Origin: B73-G16 sp964611295
GTDB taxonomy: Bacteria; Desulfobacterota; B13-G15
Length of the DNA: 64,000 bases
Reading direction: 5' to 3'
Assembly: GCA_964611295.1 (NCBI GenBank)
Contig: CAZSWV010000001.1
Coordinates: 1 to 64,000 of the forward strand
Position 1 is the first letter of the stretch. The number at the start of each line of letters is the position of its first letter. Below the pieces are notes generated by a model. That model was not told the DNA's origin. It searched no databases and was given only the letters and a program-made list of their open reading frames with translations. Positions 8,471-16,556 of this stretch are shown in pieces. A program made the position numbers and the translations under genes.

Positions 8471-8906
8471 TAGGTTAAGACCGCCAAAAGGGGCAATCCA
8501 TCCCCCAAAAAGGGTGGGAAGGGGACCTGGATCGGGACATGGTAAAACGGCAACCAGGGGTCACAAGGGTCAAAAGGCGCGTTCCAGTCCGGACATGCCC
8601 ACAGGTTTTGAAGGAGGCCAACTACCTTTACACAAGAGGCTTCCAAAACGTGGATTCCATAACCCTACGAGGAAGGAATTGGCAGTGGTGAACGTGAAGG
8701 ACCTTAATAGGTTCCCCGCAGGTTCGGTGGTGGACGAAAGGGTGCTGAGGGAAGCGGGTTTGGTGAAAGGGAAGTGGGACGGGGTGAAGATATTGGGCAA
8801 GGGGGAGATAAACGTCCCCCTTACAGTAAAGGCCCATAAGTTCAGCCGCAGCGCCGAGCAAAAGATAGTGGCTGCGGGTGGGAAAGTGGAGATCCTTCCT
8901 TTATGA
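8463..8906 (+). CDS. rplO: 50S ribosomal protein L15
   Basis: 147 residues. A late-assembly 50S protein. The Gly-rich RNA-binding N-terminus (KRVGRGPGSGHGKTATRGHKG) and FEGGQLPLHKRLPKRGF are diagnostic. ATGA overlap with secY (4 nt). Confidence 0.96.
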   Translation: MLDRLRPPKGAIHPPKRVGRGPGSGHGKTATRGHKGQKARSSPDMPTGFEGGQLPLHKRLPKRGFHNPTRKELAVVNVKDLNRFPAGSVVDERVLREAGLVKGKWDGVKILGKGEINVPLTVKAHKFSRSAEQKIVAAGGKVEILPL

Positions 8907-10204
8907 ATGCCCTTGGAAACATCTTAAAGATACCGGAACTGAGGAAGAGGATCTTCCTGACCCTTTTGCTCCTTGGGGTTTACAGGATCGGTTGTCACAT
9001 TCCTACACCAGGTATCGACAGGGAAGCGCTTTCTTCCTTTTTGCAACAAGCCGGGGGCATGTTAGGGCTTTTCAACATCTTTACAGGAGGGGCTTTTGAA
9101 AGGTTCAGCGTCTTTGCGTTAGGTATCATGCCATATATAAGTGCGGCCATAATAATGGAACTCCTGACCGTGGTGATACCCCAGCTTCAGCTCTTGAAAA
9201 AGGAAGGGGAATACGGGCGACGGAAGATAAACCAGTACGTAAGGTACGGGACAGTACTGCTTTGTCTCTTTCAGGGGTTTGGGTTAGCCCTTGGATTGGA
9301 GGGGTTAAGGGGAACCGGAGGGGAAGCGATAGTAATCAACCCGGGATGGGGGTTTAGGCTGACAACCATGTTGACCTTGGCCACCGGCACCACCTTCCTT
9401 ATGTGGCTTGGCGAGCAGATCACCGAAAGGGGTATAGGTAATGGGATATCTTTGATCATATTCGCGGGTATAGTGGCACGTATACCTAGGGAGATCGCCG
9501 CCATATGGAGACTTGTCAGGGTAGGCGAGATGAACGTGATCTTCGGTTTGCTCTTGGCCCTTTTTGCTGTAGCGGTTGTGGCCTTCGTCATATTTATGGA
9601 AACTTCCTATAGGCGTATACCCATCCAGTACGCCAAAAGGATCGTAGGTCGTAGGGTATATGGAGGGCAATCGGCTTTCCTACCCTTAAAGCTCAATACA
9701 TCTGGTGTTATTCCCCCTATTTTTGCCTCTTCGCTCCTTATGTTCCCAACAACTGTGGCTAACTTTATACACCATCCTGTTATGGATTTAATCAAGAAGG
9801 TCTTTGATCCCATGGGGGTGGTTTACAACCTGTGTTATGTCGTGCTTATCGTCTTTTTTGCCTACTTTTATACGGCCATCATATTCAACCCTGTAGATGT
9901 GGCTGATAACATGAAGAAATACGGGGGGTTCATCCCAGGCATAAGGCCTGGGAAACCCACAGCCGATTACATCGATAAGGTCTTGTCGAGGATAACCTTG
10001 ATCGGTGGGCTTTATGTAGCTTTGGTTTGCGTCTTACCTGCTATACTTATGGGGAAGTTCAACGTGCCCTTTTATTTTGGCGGCACGGCCATATTGATAG
10101 TAGTAGGGGTTGCCCTTGATACGGTCCAACAGATAGAGGCACACCTTTTGAGTAGGCAATATGAAAGCATCGTTAAAGGGGTAAGGATAAAGGGGAGGAG
10201 GTAG
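8903..10204 (+). CDS. secY: Protein translocase channel SecY
   Basis: 433 residues, the usual length for the ten-helix channel of the SecYEG translocon in the inner membrane. Motifs MPYISAAIIMELLTVVIPQL (helix 2 region), GNGISLIIFAGIVARIP, FNPVDVADNMKKYGGFIPG and the final IEAHLLSRQYE are present. Located at the standard position after rplO. Confidence 0.97.
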   Translation: MNALGNILKIPELRKRIFLTLLLLGVYRIGCHIPTPGIDREALSSFLQQAGGMLGLFNIFTGGAFERFSVFALGIMPYISAAIIMELLTVVIPQLQLLKKEGEYGRRKINQYVRYGTVLLCLFQGFGLALGLEGLRGTGGEAIVINPGWGFRLTTMLTLATGTTFLMWLGEQITERGIGNGISLIIFAGIVARIPREIAAIWRLVRVGEMNVIFGLLLALFAVAVVAFVIFMETSYRRIPIQYAKRIVGRRVYGGQSAFLPLKLNTSGVIPPIFASSLLMFPTTVANFIHHPVMDLIKKVFDPMGVVYNLCYVVLIVFFAYFYTAIIFNPVDVADNMKKYGGFIPGIRPGKPTADYIDKVLSRITLIGGLYVALVCVLPAILMGKFNVPFYFGGTAILIVVGVALDTVQQIEAHLLSRQYESIVKGVRIKGRR

Positions 10205-10206
10205 GG

Positions 10207-10857
10207 ATGTATCTGGTGCTTATTGGTCCCCCGGGGTCTGGTAAGGGTACACAAGCCAAAAGGATGGCGGAGGAGTTGGGTTTTGTCCATCTTTCAACTG
10301 GGGATATCTTGAGGGAGGCTGTAAGGGAAGGAACGCCTTTAGGGCTTGAGGCGAAAAAATACATGGAAGAGGGGAGACTCGTACCTGACGAAGTGGTGAT
10401 AGGGATTGTGAGGGAGAGGTTAAGGTCGCCTGAATGCGAAAAGGGGGTGGTCTTTGACGGGTTCCCGCGGACCATCTCACAGGCAGAAGCCCTGGACAGG
10501 ATTTTGGAAGAGCTTGGAAGGAGGTTGGACCGTGTAGTGGAAGTTGAGGTTTCAGAAGAAGAGGTTTTGAGGCGTCTGACAGGGCGTAGGACGTGTAGGA
10601 ATTGTGGCGCTATGTACCATGTATTCTTTGAGCCGCCTAAAGTAGAAGGGGTCTGTGACAAGTGTGGTGGTCCCCTTTACCAACGGGAGGACGACAAGGA
10701 GGATGTGATTAAGGAACGCCTAAGGGTATATAGAAAAGATACTGAGCCTTTGATAAGTTATTATGAAAAGAAGGGCGTATTGGTAAAGGTAAAAGGTGAA
10801 GGTCCCATTGAGGAAGTGAAACAGAGGTTATTGGAGGCAATAGGGGTGAGAAGGTAG
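10207..10857 (+). CDS. adk: Adenylate kinase (zinc-LID type)
   Basis: 216 residues. Interconverts ATP + AMP and 2 ADP. The P-loop GPPGSGKGTQA is at residues 7-17, the AMP-binding GFPRTISQAEAL follows, and the LID carries CRNCGAMYH...CDKCGG, four cysteines that should bind structural zinc. This form is common in Gram-positives and thermophiles. Between secY and infA; the frequently adjacent map gene is missing here. Confidence 0.97.
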   Translation: MYLVLIGPPGSGKGTQAKRMAEELGFVHLSTGDILREAVREGTPLGLEAKKYMEEGRLVPDEVVIGIVRERLRSPECEKGVVFDGFPRTISQAEALDRILEELGRRLDRVVEVEVSEEEVLRRLTGRRTCRNCGAMYHVFFEPPKVEGVCDKCGGPLYQREDDKEDVIKERLRVYRKDTEPLISYYEKKGVLVKVKGEGPIEEVKQRLLEAIGVRR

Positions 10858-11070
10858 ATGCCCAAAGGCCTGGAAGTAGAAGGGACAGTGGTGGAGGTTT
10901 TGCCAAATGCCATGTTCAGGGTTGAGCTTCCCAATGGGAGAAGGGTTTTGGCGCATGTTTCTGGGAAGATGAGGATGTATTACATAAAAATAGTACCAGG
11001 CGATAAGGTGAAGGTTGAGCTTTCCCCTTACGATCCCACAAGGGGCAGGATAATATACAGGAAGAAGTAA
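10858..11070 (+). CDS. infA: Translation initiation factor IF-1
   Basis: 70 residues, single OB fold. IF-1 occupies the 30S A site during initiation. EGTVVEVLPNAMFRVEL and the end YDPTRGRIIYRKK are family hallmarks. It begins directly after the adk stop with no spacer. Confidence 0.97.
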   Translation: MPKGLEVEGTVVEVLPNAMFRVELPNGRRVLAHVSGKMRMYYIKIVPGDKVKVELSPYDPTRGRIIYRKK

Positions 11071-11085
11071 GTTAGGAGGTTAGAG

Positions 11086-11199
11086 GTGAAGGTGAGGGCT
11101 TCTGTGAAAAGAAGGTGTGACAAGTGTAAGATAATCAAGCGAAAGGGCATAGTAAGGGTTATATGTGAAAATCCAAAACATAAACAAAGGCAGGGGTAG
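11086..11199 (+). CDS. rpmJ: 50S ribosomal protein L36
   Basis: 37 residues with a GTG start (AGGAGGTTAGAG upstream gives a good ribosome binding site). The sequence begins MKVRASVKRRCDKCKIIKRK and ends NPKHKQRQG. The C-x2-C...C...H pattern of the zinc-containing L36 is intact. The short frame sits 15 nt after infA and 3 nt before rpsM, the expected place. Confidence 0.95.
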   Translation: MKVRASVKRRCDKCKIIKRKGIVRVICENPKHKQRQG

Positions 11200-11202
11200 G
11201 CC

Positions 11203-11571
11203 ATGCCGCGGATAGCAGGTGTTGACATTCCGAGCAACAAGAGGATAGAGATCGCCTTAACGTATATTTATGGGATAGGAAGGACGACTGCCCAAAAGAT
11301 CCTTAAGGAAGCGGGTATTGATTTTGGTAAGAAGGCAGGTGAACTTACAGAGGAAGAAGTGGCCAAGATCCGTGAGATAATCGATCGGGATTACAAGGTG
11401 GAAGGGGAGTTGAGGAAAGAGATCGCCATGAACATAAAGCGGCTCATGGAGATAGGGTGCTATAGGGGGCTGAGGCATAAGATGGGTCTACCAGTACGAG
11501 GGCAGAGGACGCGAAGCAATGCCCGTACCCGTAAGGGCCCAAGGGGTGCCCTTATAAAGAAGAAGAAATGA
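11203..11571 (+). CDS. rpsM: 30S ribosomal protein S13
   Basis: 122 residues. A 30S head protein contacting the 50S subunit and P-site tRNA. The start PRIAGVDIPSNKRIEIALTY and the basic tail VRGQRTRSNARTRKGPRG are characteristic. First gene of the alpha block. Confidence 0.97.
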   Translation: MPRIAGVDIPSNKRIEIALTYIYGIGRTTAQKILKEAGIDFGKKAGELTEEEVAKIREIIDRDYKVEGELRKEIAMNIKRLMEIGCYRGLRHKMGLPVRGQRTRSNARTRKGPRGALIKKKK

Positions 11572-11586
11572 GGAGAGGTTGCGGAG

Positions 11587-11982
11587 ATGGCGCGTAAAAA
11601 GGGTGGTACTGGTGTCAAAAAGGTGCGTAAATCGGTACCTGAGGGGGTAGCCCATATACAAGCTACTTTTAACAACACAATAGTCACCATAACCGATCCT
11701 GAAGGTAATACTATCGCTTGGGCTTCAGGTGGTACTCAGGGTTTCAAGGGGGCACGTAAGGGAACACCTTTTGCGGCACAATTGGCTGCGGAGGCAGCGG
11801 CCAAGAAGGCCATTGAGATAGCGGGTATGAGGTCTGTGGACGTGTTGGTAAAAGGTCCTGGTGCAGGACGCGAAGCAGCAATAAGGGCATTACAGGCAGC
11901 TGGCCTCAAGATAAAGTCTGTCCGCGATGTAACGCCCATACCCCATGACGGATGTAGACCCCCTAAGAGGAGGAGAGTGTAA
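11587..11982 (+). CDS. rpsK: 30S ribosomal protein S11
   Basis: 131 residues. A platform protein near the E site. AHIQATFNNTIVTITDPEGN, GPGAGREAAIRALQAAGL and the end PHDGCRPPKRRRV are diagnostic. Its last base is the first base of rpsD (TAATG). Confidence 0.97.
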   Translation: MARKKGGTGVKKVRKSVPEGVAHIQATFNNTIVTITDPEGNTIAWASGGTQGFKGARKGTPFAAQLAAEAAAKKAIEIAGMRSVDVLVKGPGAGREAAIRALQAAGLKIKSVRDVTPIPHDGCRPPKRRRV

Positions 11983-12614
11983 TGGGTAGGTACACTGGAC
12001 CTGTTTGCAGGCTTTGTAGGCGTGAAGGGATGAAGCTGTTCTTGAAGGGGGAGCGTTGTTATACGGATAAGTGCGCCTTTGAGCGTCGTCCGTATCCTCC
12101 TGGTCAACATGGGCCAACAGCAAGGGTGAAGTTTTCAGACTATGGCTTGAGGCTTCGGGAAAAACAGAAAGTCAAGAGGATCTATGGGGTTAGTGAACGA
12201 CAGTTCAAACGTTACTTTGAGATGGCAGAGCGGCAAAAAGGTAATACTGGGGTTAACCTGTTGGTATTGCTCGAAAGGAGGCTTGACAACGTGGTATACC
12301 GCTTGGGATTTGCCTCGACCCGTAGGGACGCAAGGCAGCTGGTGAGTCATGGGCATATAATGGTCAATGGGAGGATAATCGATATACCATCCTATTTGGT
12401 AAAAGTAGGAGACGTGGTGGAGGTTAAACCTTCAAGCCGGGACATGGAGCGGACAAAACTGGCTTTAGAAGGGGCGGTAAGGAGGGGTACACCTTCGTGG
12501 TTGGAACTGAAAAAGGACGAATTCAAAGGGATTGTCAAAGATCTGCCGAAACGTGAGGAATTGACCACTCCTCCTATTAGAGAGCAGTTGATAGTAGAAC
12601 TTTATTCTAAGTAA
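11982..12614 (+). CDS. rpsD: 30S ribosomal protein S4
   Basis: 210 residues. A primary 16S rRNA binder and decoding-fidelity protein. The N-terminal Cys-containing segment (CRLCRREGMKLFLKGERC, then a further Cys) suggests the zinc-binding S4 form. The S4 RNA-binding domain starts at LERRLDNVVYRLGFASTRRD. A 30-nt gap to rpoA follows. Confidence 0.97.
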   Translation: MGRYTGPVCRLCRREGMKLFLKGERCYTDKCAFERRPYPPGQHGPTARVKFSDYGLRLREKQKVKRIYGVSERQFKRYFEMAERQKGNTGVNLLVLLERRLDNVVYRLGFASTRRDARQLVSHGHIMVNGRIIDIPSYLVKVGDVVEVKPSSRDMERTKLALEGAVRRGTPSWLELKKDEFKGIVKDLPKREELTTPPIREQLIVELYSK

Positions 12615-12644
12615 AGCTTTATTCCAAAAAAGAGGGGTTATGTG

Positions 12645-13676
12645 ATGGACCTCAGCAGGTATGAAAAGAACTGGAGGGAATTGATTCGGCCCAAAAGGCT
12701 TGAGGTAGACAAAGAGGTGACTACTGAGACTTACGGTAGGTTTATCATAGAACCTTTGGAGAGGGGTTACGGGATTACCCTTGGTAATTCGCTCCGGAGG
12801 GTTTTACTTTCTTCCATACGTGGGGCGGCTATTACGTCTGTAAGGATCGACGGATGCTTACATGAGTTCTCCGTGATCCCGGGGGTAAGGGAAGACGTGA
12901 CAGAAATCATCCTCAACCTCAAGGGTGTAAGGTTCAAAATGGAAGACACGGACCCAAAGACCGTAAGGATCGAGGAAAGGGGGCCTAAGGAGGTAAAGGC
13001 TGGGGATATACAGTGTCCTGCAGGTATTGAGGTGGTCAACCCTGACCACTACATTGCTACCTTGGACAAAGACGCCATTTTGAAGATGGAGATGACCGTT
13101 AAGATGGGCAGAGGCTATGTACCTGCTGAACGCAACAAAGAGGAGGATGCTCCTATAGGGACTATTTCCATGGATGCCATATTTTCACCTGTGAGAAAGG
13201 TGAATTACACCGTAACACCAACCCGTGTAGGGCACATTACCGATTACGATCGTTTGATATTAGAAGTTTGGACCGATGGTACCATAACACCTCTGGAGGC
13301 TGTAGGGGTAGCGGCTAAGATCTTACAGGAACAATTAAGGGTGTTCGTAGAACTGGAGGCTGAAATAGAAGAAGAAAAACCTTTGGGGCCTGTACCTGCT
13401 GAGGAGACCGATTTATCCGAGATCCTTTCAAAGACTGTAGACGAGTTGGAAATATCAGCGCGTTCCGTAAACGCTTTGAAAGCCATGGGTATTATCTACA
13501 TAGGTCAATTGGTGCAAAAAGGCGAAAGCGAACTCCTTCAAGCCAAGAACTTTGGCCGCAAGTCCCTGGAGGAGATAAAGACGGCCCTTTCCAAGGTAGG
13601 GCTTAACCTGGGGATGGAAGTAGATTTCACACCTCCTGAAGTCGATACAGAAGAGGAGGAAGAAGATGAGGCATAG
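12645..13676 (+). CDS. rpoA: RNA polymerase alpha subunit
   Basis: 343 residues from the ATG at 12645 (GTG at 12642 also in frame; AGAGGGG upstream). The N-terminal assembly domain has GYGITLGNSLRRVLLSSI; the C-terminal domain, which contacts UP elements and activators, has ELEISARSVNALKAMGI and NFGRKSLEEIKTAL. A Glu-rich tail ends the protein and overlaps rplQ by 11 nt. Confidence 0.97.
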   Translation: MDLSRYEKNWRELIRPKRLEVDKEVTTETYGRFIIEPLERGYGITLGNSLRRVLLSSIRGAAITSVRIDGCLHEFSVIPGVREDVTEIILNLKGVRFKMEDTDPKTVRIEERGPKEVKAGDIQCPAGIEVVNPDHYIATLDKDAILKMEMTVKMGRGYVPAERNKEEDAPIGTISMDAIFSPVRKVNYTVTPTRVGHITDYDRLILEVWTDGTITPLEAVGVAAKILQEQLRVFVELEAEIEEEKPLGPVPAEETDLSEILSKTVDELEISARSVNALKAMGIIYIGQLVQKGESELLQAKNFGRKSLEEIKTALSKVGLNLGMEVDFTPPEVDTEEEEEDEA

Positions 13677-14049
13677 GAAGGATTATAGGAAACTTGGACG
13701 TACTACTAGTCATAGGCTCATGATGTTGAGGAACATGGTGACGGATCTATTCCGTCACGAGCGAATAGAGACAACCCTGGCCAAGGCAAAGGAATTGAGG
13801 AGGTTTGCCGAAAGGTTAATAACCTTGGGCAAACGAGGAGATCTACAGGCCAAAAGGGAAGTCCTAAAGTACGTGATGGATAAGTCCATCATGCGAAAAC
13901 TTTTCAACGAGATAGCCCCTCGTTATAAGGACCGCCATGGGGGATACGTACGCATATACCGAACAGGCTTCCGCAAAGGAGACGGCGCTCTTCTTTCTAT
14001 TGTAGAACTTATCCCAAAAGAGGAAAAGGTAGCTCATAAGAGTTCATAA
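13666..14049 (+). CDS. rplQ: 50S ribosomal protein L17
   Basis: 127 residues. The start MRHRKDYRKLGRTTSHRLMM and HERIETTLAKAKELRRFAE are diagnostic. Last gene of the ribosomal run; its stop overlaps the end of the convergent gene on the other strand by 6 nt, leaving no room for an ordinary intergenic terminator. Confidence 0.96.
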   Translation: MRHRKDYRKLGRTTSHRLMMLRNMVTDLFRHERIETTLAKAKELRRFAERLITLGKRGDLQAKREVLKYVMDKSIMRKLFNEIAPRYKDRHGGYVRIYRTGFRKGDGALLSIVELIPKEEKVAHKSS

Positions 14050-14526
14050 CTTATAGCCAATTTTCCGCAACAAGGTCTTACGTTCTTGTTTGTCCTGTTC
14101 GGTCTCCTTTCCGCGAGGTTTAAAGCCATCTATAACACCAAGGATCCCACGGCCTTGTTCTGTTTCGACCAAGATCACCTCTACCGGGTTGGCCGTGGCG
14201 CAGAAGATGCTACAAACCTCAGCGCAATTTTTTACGGCATTCAATACGTTTATGGGGTAGGCATCTCTCATAAGGATGACGAAAGTATGACCAGCCCCTA
14301 TCCTTTCTGCGTTTTCTTCGGCCACTTTTATCAATTCCGGGTCATTACCCTCGCTCCGTATCAAGCATTTTCCTGAGGCTTCGCAGAAGGCAATCCCGAA
14401 CTTCACCTGCGGAACGTTAGTGGCCATCACTTCGTAAAGGTCTTCGACCGTTTTGATGAAATGGCTCTGCCCTAAGATTAGGTTACAACCCTCAGGGATT
14501 TCTAACCTTACGCTCTTCAGCTCCAT
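14044..14526 (-). CDS. Adenosine-specific-kinase-family protein (COG1839/DUF355)
   Basis: 160 residues from the ATG at 14526, which has a strong AGGAGGT ribosome site 4 nt away (a GTG at 14532 is the alternative). Segments GQSHFIKTVEDLYEVMATNV, KFGIAFCEASGKCLIRSEGN, GHTFVILMRDAYPINVLNAV and CSIFCATANPVEVILVETEQ match the small family named adenosine-specific kinase, found in archaea and thermophilic bacteria. The name rests on structural evidence for nucleoside binding; I know of no settled cellular role. Last gene of a minus-strand operon with two DHH phosphoesterases, so a role in nucleotide salvage or turnover is plausible but inferred. Confidence 0.75.
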   Translation of the reverse strand: MELKSVRLEIPEGCNLILGQSHFIKTVEDLYEVMATNVPQVKFGIAFCEASGKCLIRSEGNDPELIKVAEENAERIGAGHTFVILMRDAYPINVLNAVKNCAEVCSIFCATANPVEVILVETEQGRGILGVIDGFKPRGKETEQDKQERKTLLRKIGYKL

Positions 14527-15565
14527 TTCCACCTCCTAAAAAGGGTATGCCTTTTTCCCAGCTTGAGCCAAGCTCCTTTACAAAACGCAGTTTTAACTTT
14601 TGGATCACCTCAAAGACCTTATGATTGGACGATTCTACCTTTCCTCCTGCCATTGACTCATGTCCTCCTGCACCAGCTCCTGTTAGGCCCCTTATTAAAC
14701 GTTTAGCGACCTTTTCGGCGTTCATCCTTTTGCCGTTCGTGCACCTTATGCTGAAAAAGACTGTGCCCTTCCATTCGCCTATGGACAACACCCACTTTAC
14801 CCCTTCGGCCCTAAGGAGGAGATCGGCTATTGCAGAGACCATGTCCACGTAGCCCAAGGTTCCCAAATCGCTTATGAGAAGGCCTGGAGGAAAGTAAAGG
14901 GAATTCTGTATGCCTTCCTTCAAGATCCTGAAGTACTCTTTTGGGAGCCTTGGATGTTCTATATCGGAGAGGGCTTTTACCGAGATCTTGGGGTAAAGGG
15001 CTGTTGCCACCTTTAGATCTTCCGAGGTAGCGCTTGGTCCGAGGTCGCGCGTGTCAGACTTTATTCCGTAAAACAAGGCTGTGGCCACCATAGGCGTTGG
15101 TTCCAGCCCTGCTTGAAGGATATAAGAAGCTACAATGGTGGAGGTACTCCCTATATTAGGCCTTATGTCTACAAAGGGGACCCGCTTTAATGAAGACTTC
15201 TTCGCCACGGGGTGATGGTCTATGACAATGGTAGGAGAAAGGTTTGAGGAAAGCGGGACGTTAGTGGAAAGGGGTTGTGCATCTACAACTGCAATAGTAC
15301 TGAAGTTGCGAGGTTCAAGGGTCTTGACGGAACATAAAGGGATGCGCAAACGCCGTACCATCGCCCGGTTTTCCGGCCTTCCTATTACGCCCTCATAGGC
15401 GATTACAGAGTTAACCCCCCACTTTTTGAAGAGGAACCTTAACCCGTAGGCACTAGCCAAAGCGTCTGGATCTGGGTTTAAATGAGTGAGAATCAGTATT
15501 TTGCGCTTGCCCGATATAAGCTCCTTTAAGAGGCGTAACTTATCTCCTATCTCTGAGCCTTCCAT
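14492..15565 (-). CDS. DHH/DHHA1 family phosphoesterase, NrnA-like
   Basis: 357 residues. The N-terminal DHH domain carries LTHLNPDPDALASAYGL (about residues 26-42), the metal-site VVDAQP and the name-giving VIDHHPVAKK. The C-terminal DHHA1 domain carries GLTGAGAGGHESMAGGKV. This layout fits oligoribonuclease NrnA or cyclic-dinucleotide and pAp phosphatases that act on short nucleotides with Mn2+; the exact substrate cannot be read from sequence. Its last 35 nt overlap the next gene, and the final residues (GGGNGAEERKVRNP) are encoded across that gene's ribosome site. Confidence 0.82.
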   Translation of the reverse strand: MEGSEIGDKLRLLKELISGKRKILILTHLNPDPDALASAYGLRFLFKKWGVNSVIAYEGVIGRPENRAMVRRLRIPLCSVKTLEPRNFSTIAVVDAQPLSTNVPLSSNLSPTIVIDHHPVAKKSSLKRVPFVDIRPNIGSTSTIVASYILQAGLEPTPMVATALFYGIKSDTRDLGPSATSEDLKVATALYPKISVKALSDIEHPRLPKEYFRILKEGIQNSLYFPPGLLISDLGTLGYVDMVSAIADLLLRAEGVKWVLSIGEWKGTVFFSIRCTNGKRMNAEKVAKRLIRGLTGAGAGGHESMAGGKVESSNHKVFEVIQKLKLRFVKELGSSWEKGIPFLGGGNGAEERKVRNP

Positions 15566-16530
15566 AGTTCATATATCCTTTTAAGCAATTCCTCCTTTTT
15601 CTTCAACATCTCTACCTTTGATCGCGCCCTGACAACGCCACCTGCAGCCCCTTTGTGCCCGTCTCCGATGTTGAGGGTCCTCATGATCCCCCCAATGTCC
15701 TTGAAGGACATGTTTTTGGCTTTTACGGTAAGAGACATAGAGACGCCGAAGTTCGTAGTCTTTACCCCTGCCTCAAAGACTGGAAACAGTTCCAATACCG
15801 CCAAGGCATCCGGATACACCAAGGACACCAACTGCTTTATAACCCAAGGGCGCCGGTTATGACGCGTAAGGTCAAGGACCACCAGTTCCTTATCTTCATC
15901 AAAGGGGAGGAAACAGGCGTCCTCCTGTATCATCTTGAGCATCCTTTCTTCTTCTACTTTATAGCGCTCGATCCTCTCGCGGACGAAATCGAACCTCACC
16001 ACCTCTTCTAAAGGGTGATCCCGTATGAGGTTAACCAGTTTGAACAGGTAGAAATTCCTTTCCTTTAAATCGGAGGTGGAAGCCTTTATTGAACTGTCCA
16101 CTAACTTCCCAAGGGTCTCCTTACGCCATTCCTCTAAGCTCGAATAAAGGAAACCGTCTATGACATCCGTCTCGTTAACGGTTTCCTCAAGATAAGATGG
16201 AAACCGAACACCATGCTCACAAAAATACTCAAAGACCACGCGGCTACAACTTGGCTTAAGGGCAAAACGCCCCCTTATCCCCTCAGGATCTATCCCCCTC
16301 AGTTTGAGTTCCTCAAGGTTTCCCTCATGGTGGTCAAACCACAAGGCACATACCAAGGGATAGGGAAGGTCACAGACGACATCCCTTTCACCAATGGAAA
16401 GGTCACCCCTTGTTATGCTCAAGGGACTCGCAAAGCGGACCTTTTTGACCCCTAAGGCATATGAACACAGAGCTGCCGAGACCACACCGTCCATGTCGTT
16501 ATGGGTTATTATTCTGGCATATCTTTCCAT
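15547..16530 (-). CDS. DHH family phosphoesterase (second paralogue)
   Basis: 327 residues. RIITHNDMDGVVSAALCSYA at the N-terminus is the first DHH motif; DLPYPLVCALWFDHHEGNLE holds the DHH triplet, and IGDGHKGAAGGVV near the C-terminus is the DHHA1 glycine-rich loop. The HNDMDG variant resembles the stand-alone archaeal/thermophile DHH proteins more than NrnA, so the substrate may differ from the neighbouring DHH gene. It overlaps that gene by 19 nt. No ribosome binding site precedes the ATG, but a TATAAT box lies 10 nt upstream, so the mRNA may have almost no leader. Confidence 0.78.
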   Translation of the reverse strand: MERYARIITHNDMDGVVSAALCSYALGVKKVRFASPLSITRGDLSIGERDVVCDLPYPLVCALWFDHHEGNLEELKLRGIDPEGIRGRFALKPSCSRVVFEYFCEHGVRFPSYLEETVNETDVIDGFLYSSLEEWRKETLGKLVDSSIKASTSDLKERNFYLFKLVNLIRDHPLEEVVRFDFVRERIERYKVEEERMLKMIQEDACFLPFDEDKELVVLDLTRHNRRPWVIKQLVSLVYPDALAVLELFPVFEAGVKTTNFGVSMSLTVKAKNMSFKDIGGIMRTLNIGDGHKGAAGGVVRARSKVEMLKKKEELLKRIYELWKAQR

Positions 16531-16540
16531 AGTCTTATTA

Positions 16541-16546
16541 ATTATA
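16541..16546 (-). promoter_or_regulatory. Possible -10 box for the DHH genes
   Basis: On the minus strand the 26-nt gap between gpsA and the DHH gene contains a perfect TATAAT ending 10 nt before the ATG. No good -35 is seen. If used, transcription would start within a few bases of the start codon. Confidence 0.35.
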
Positions 16547-16556
16547 CCGTAAAAAC

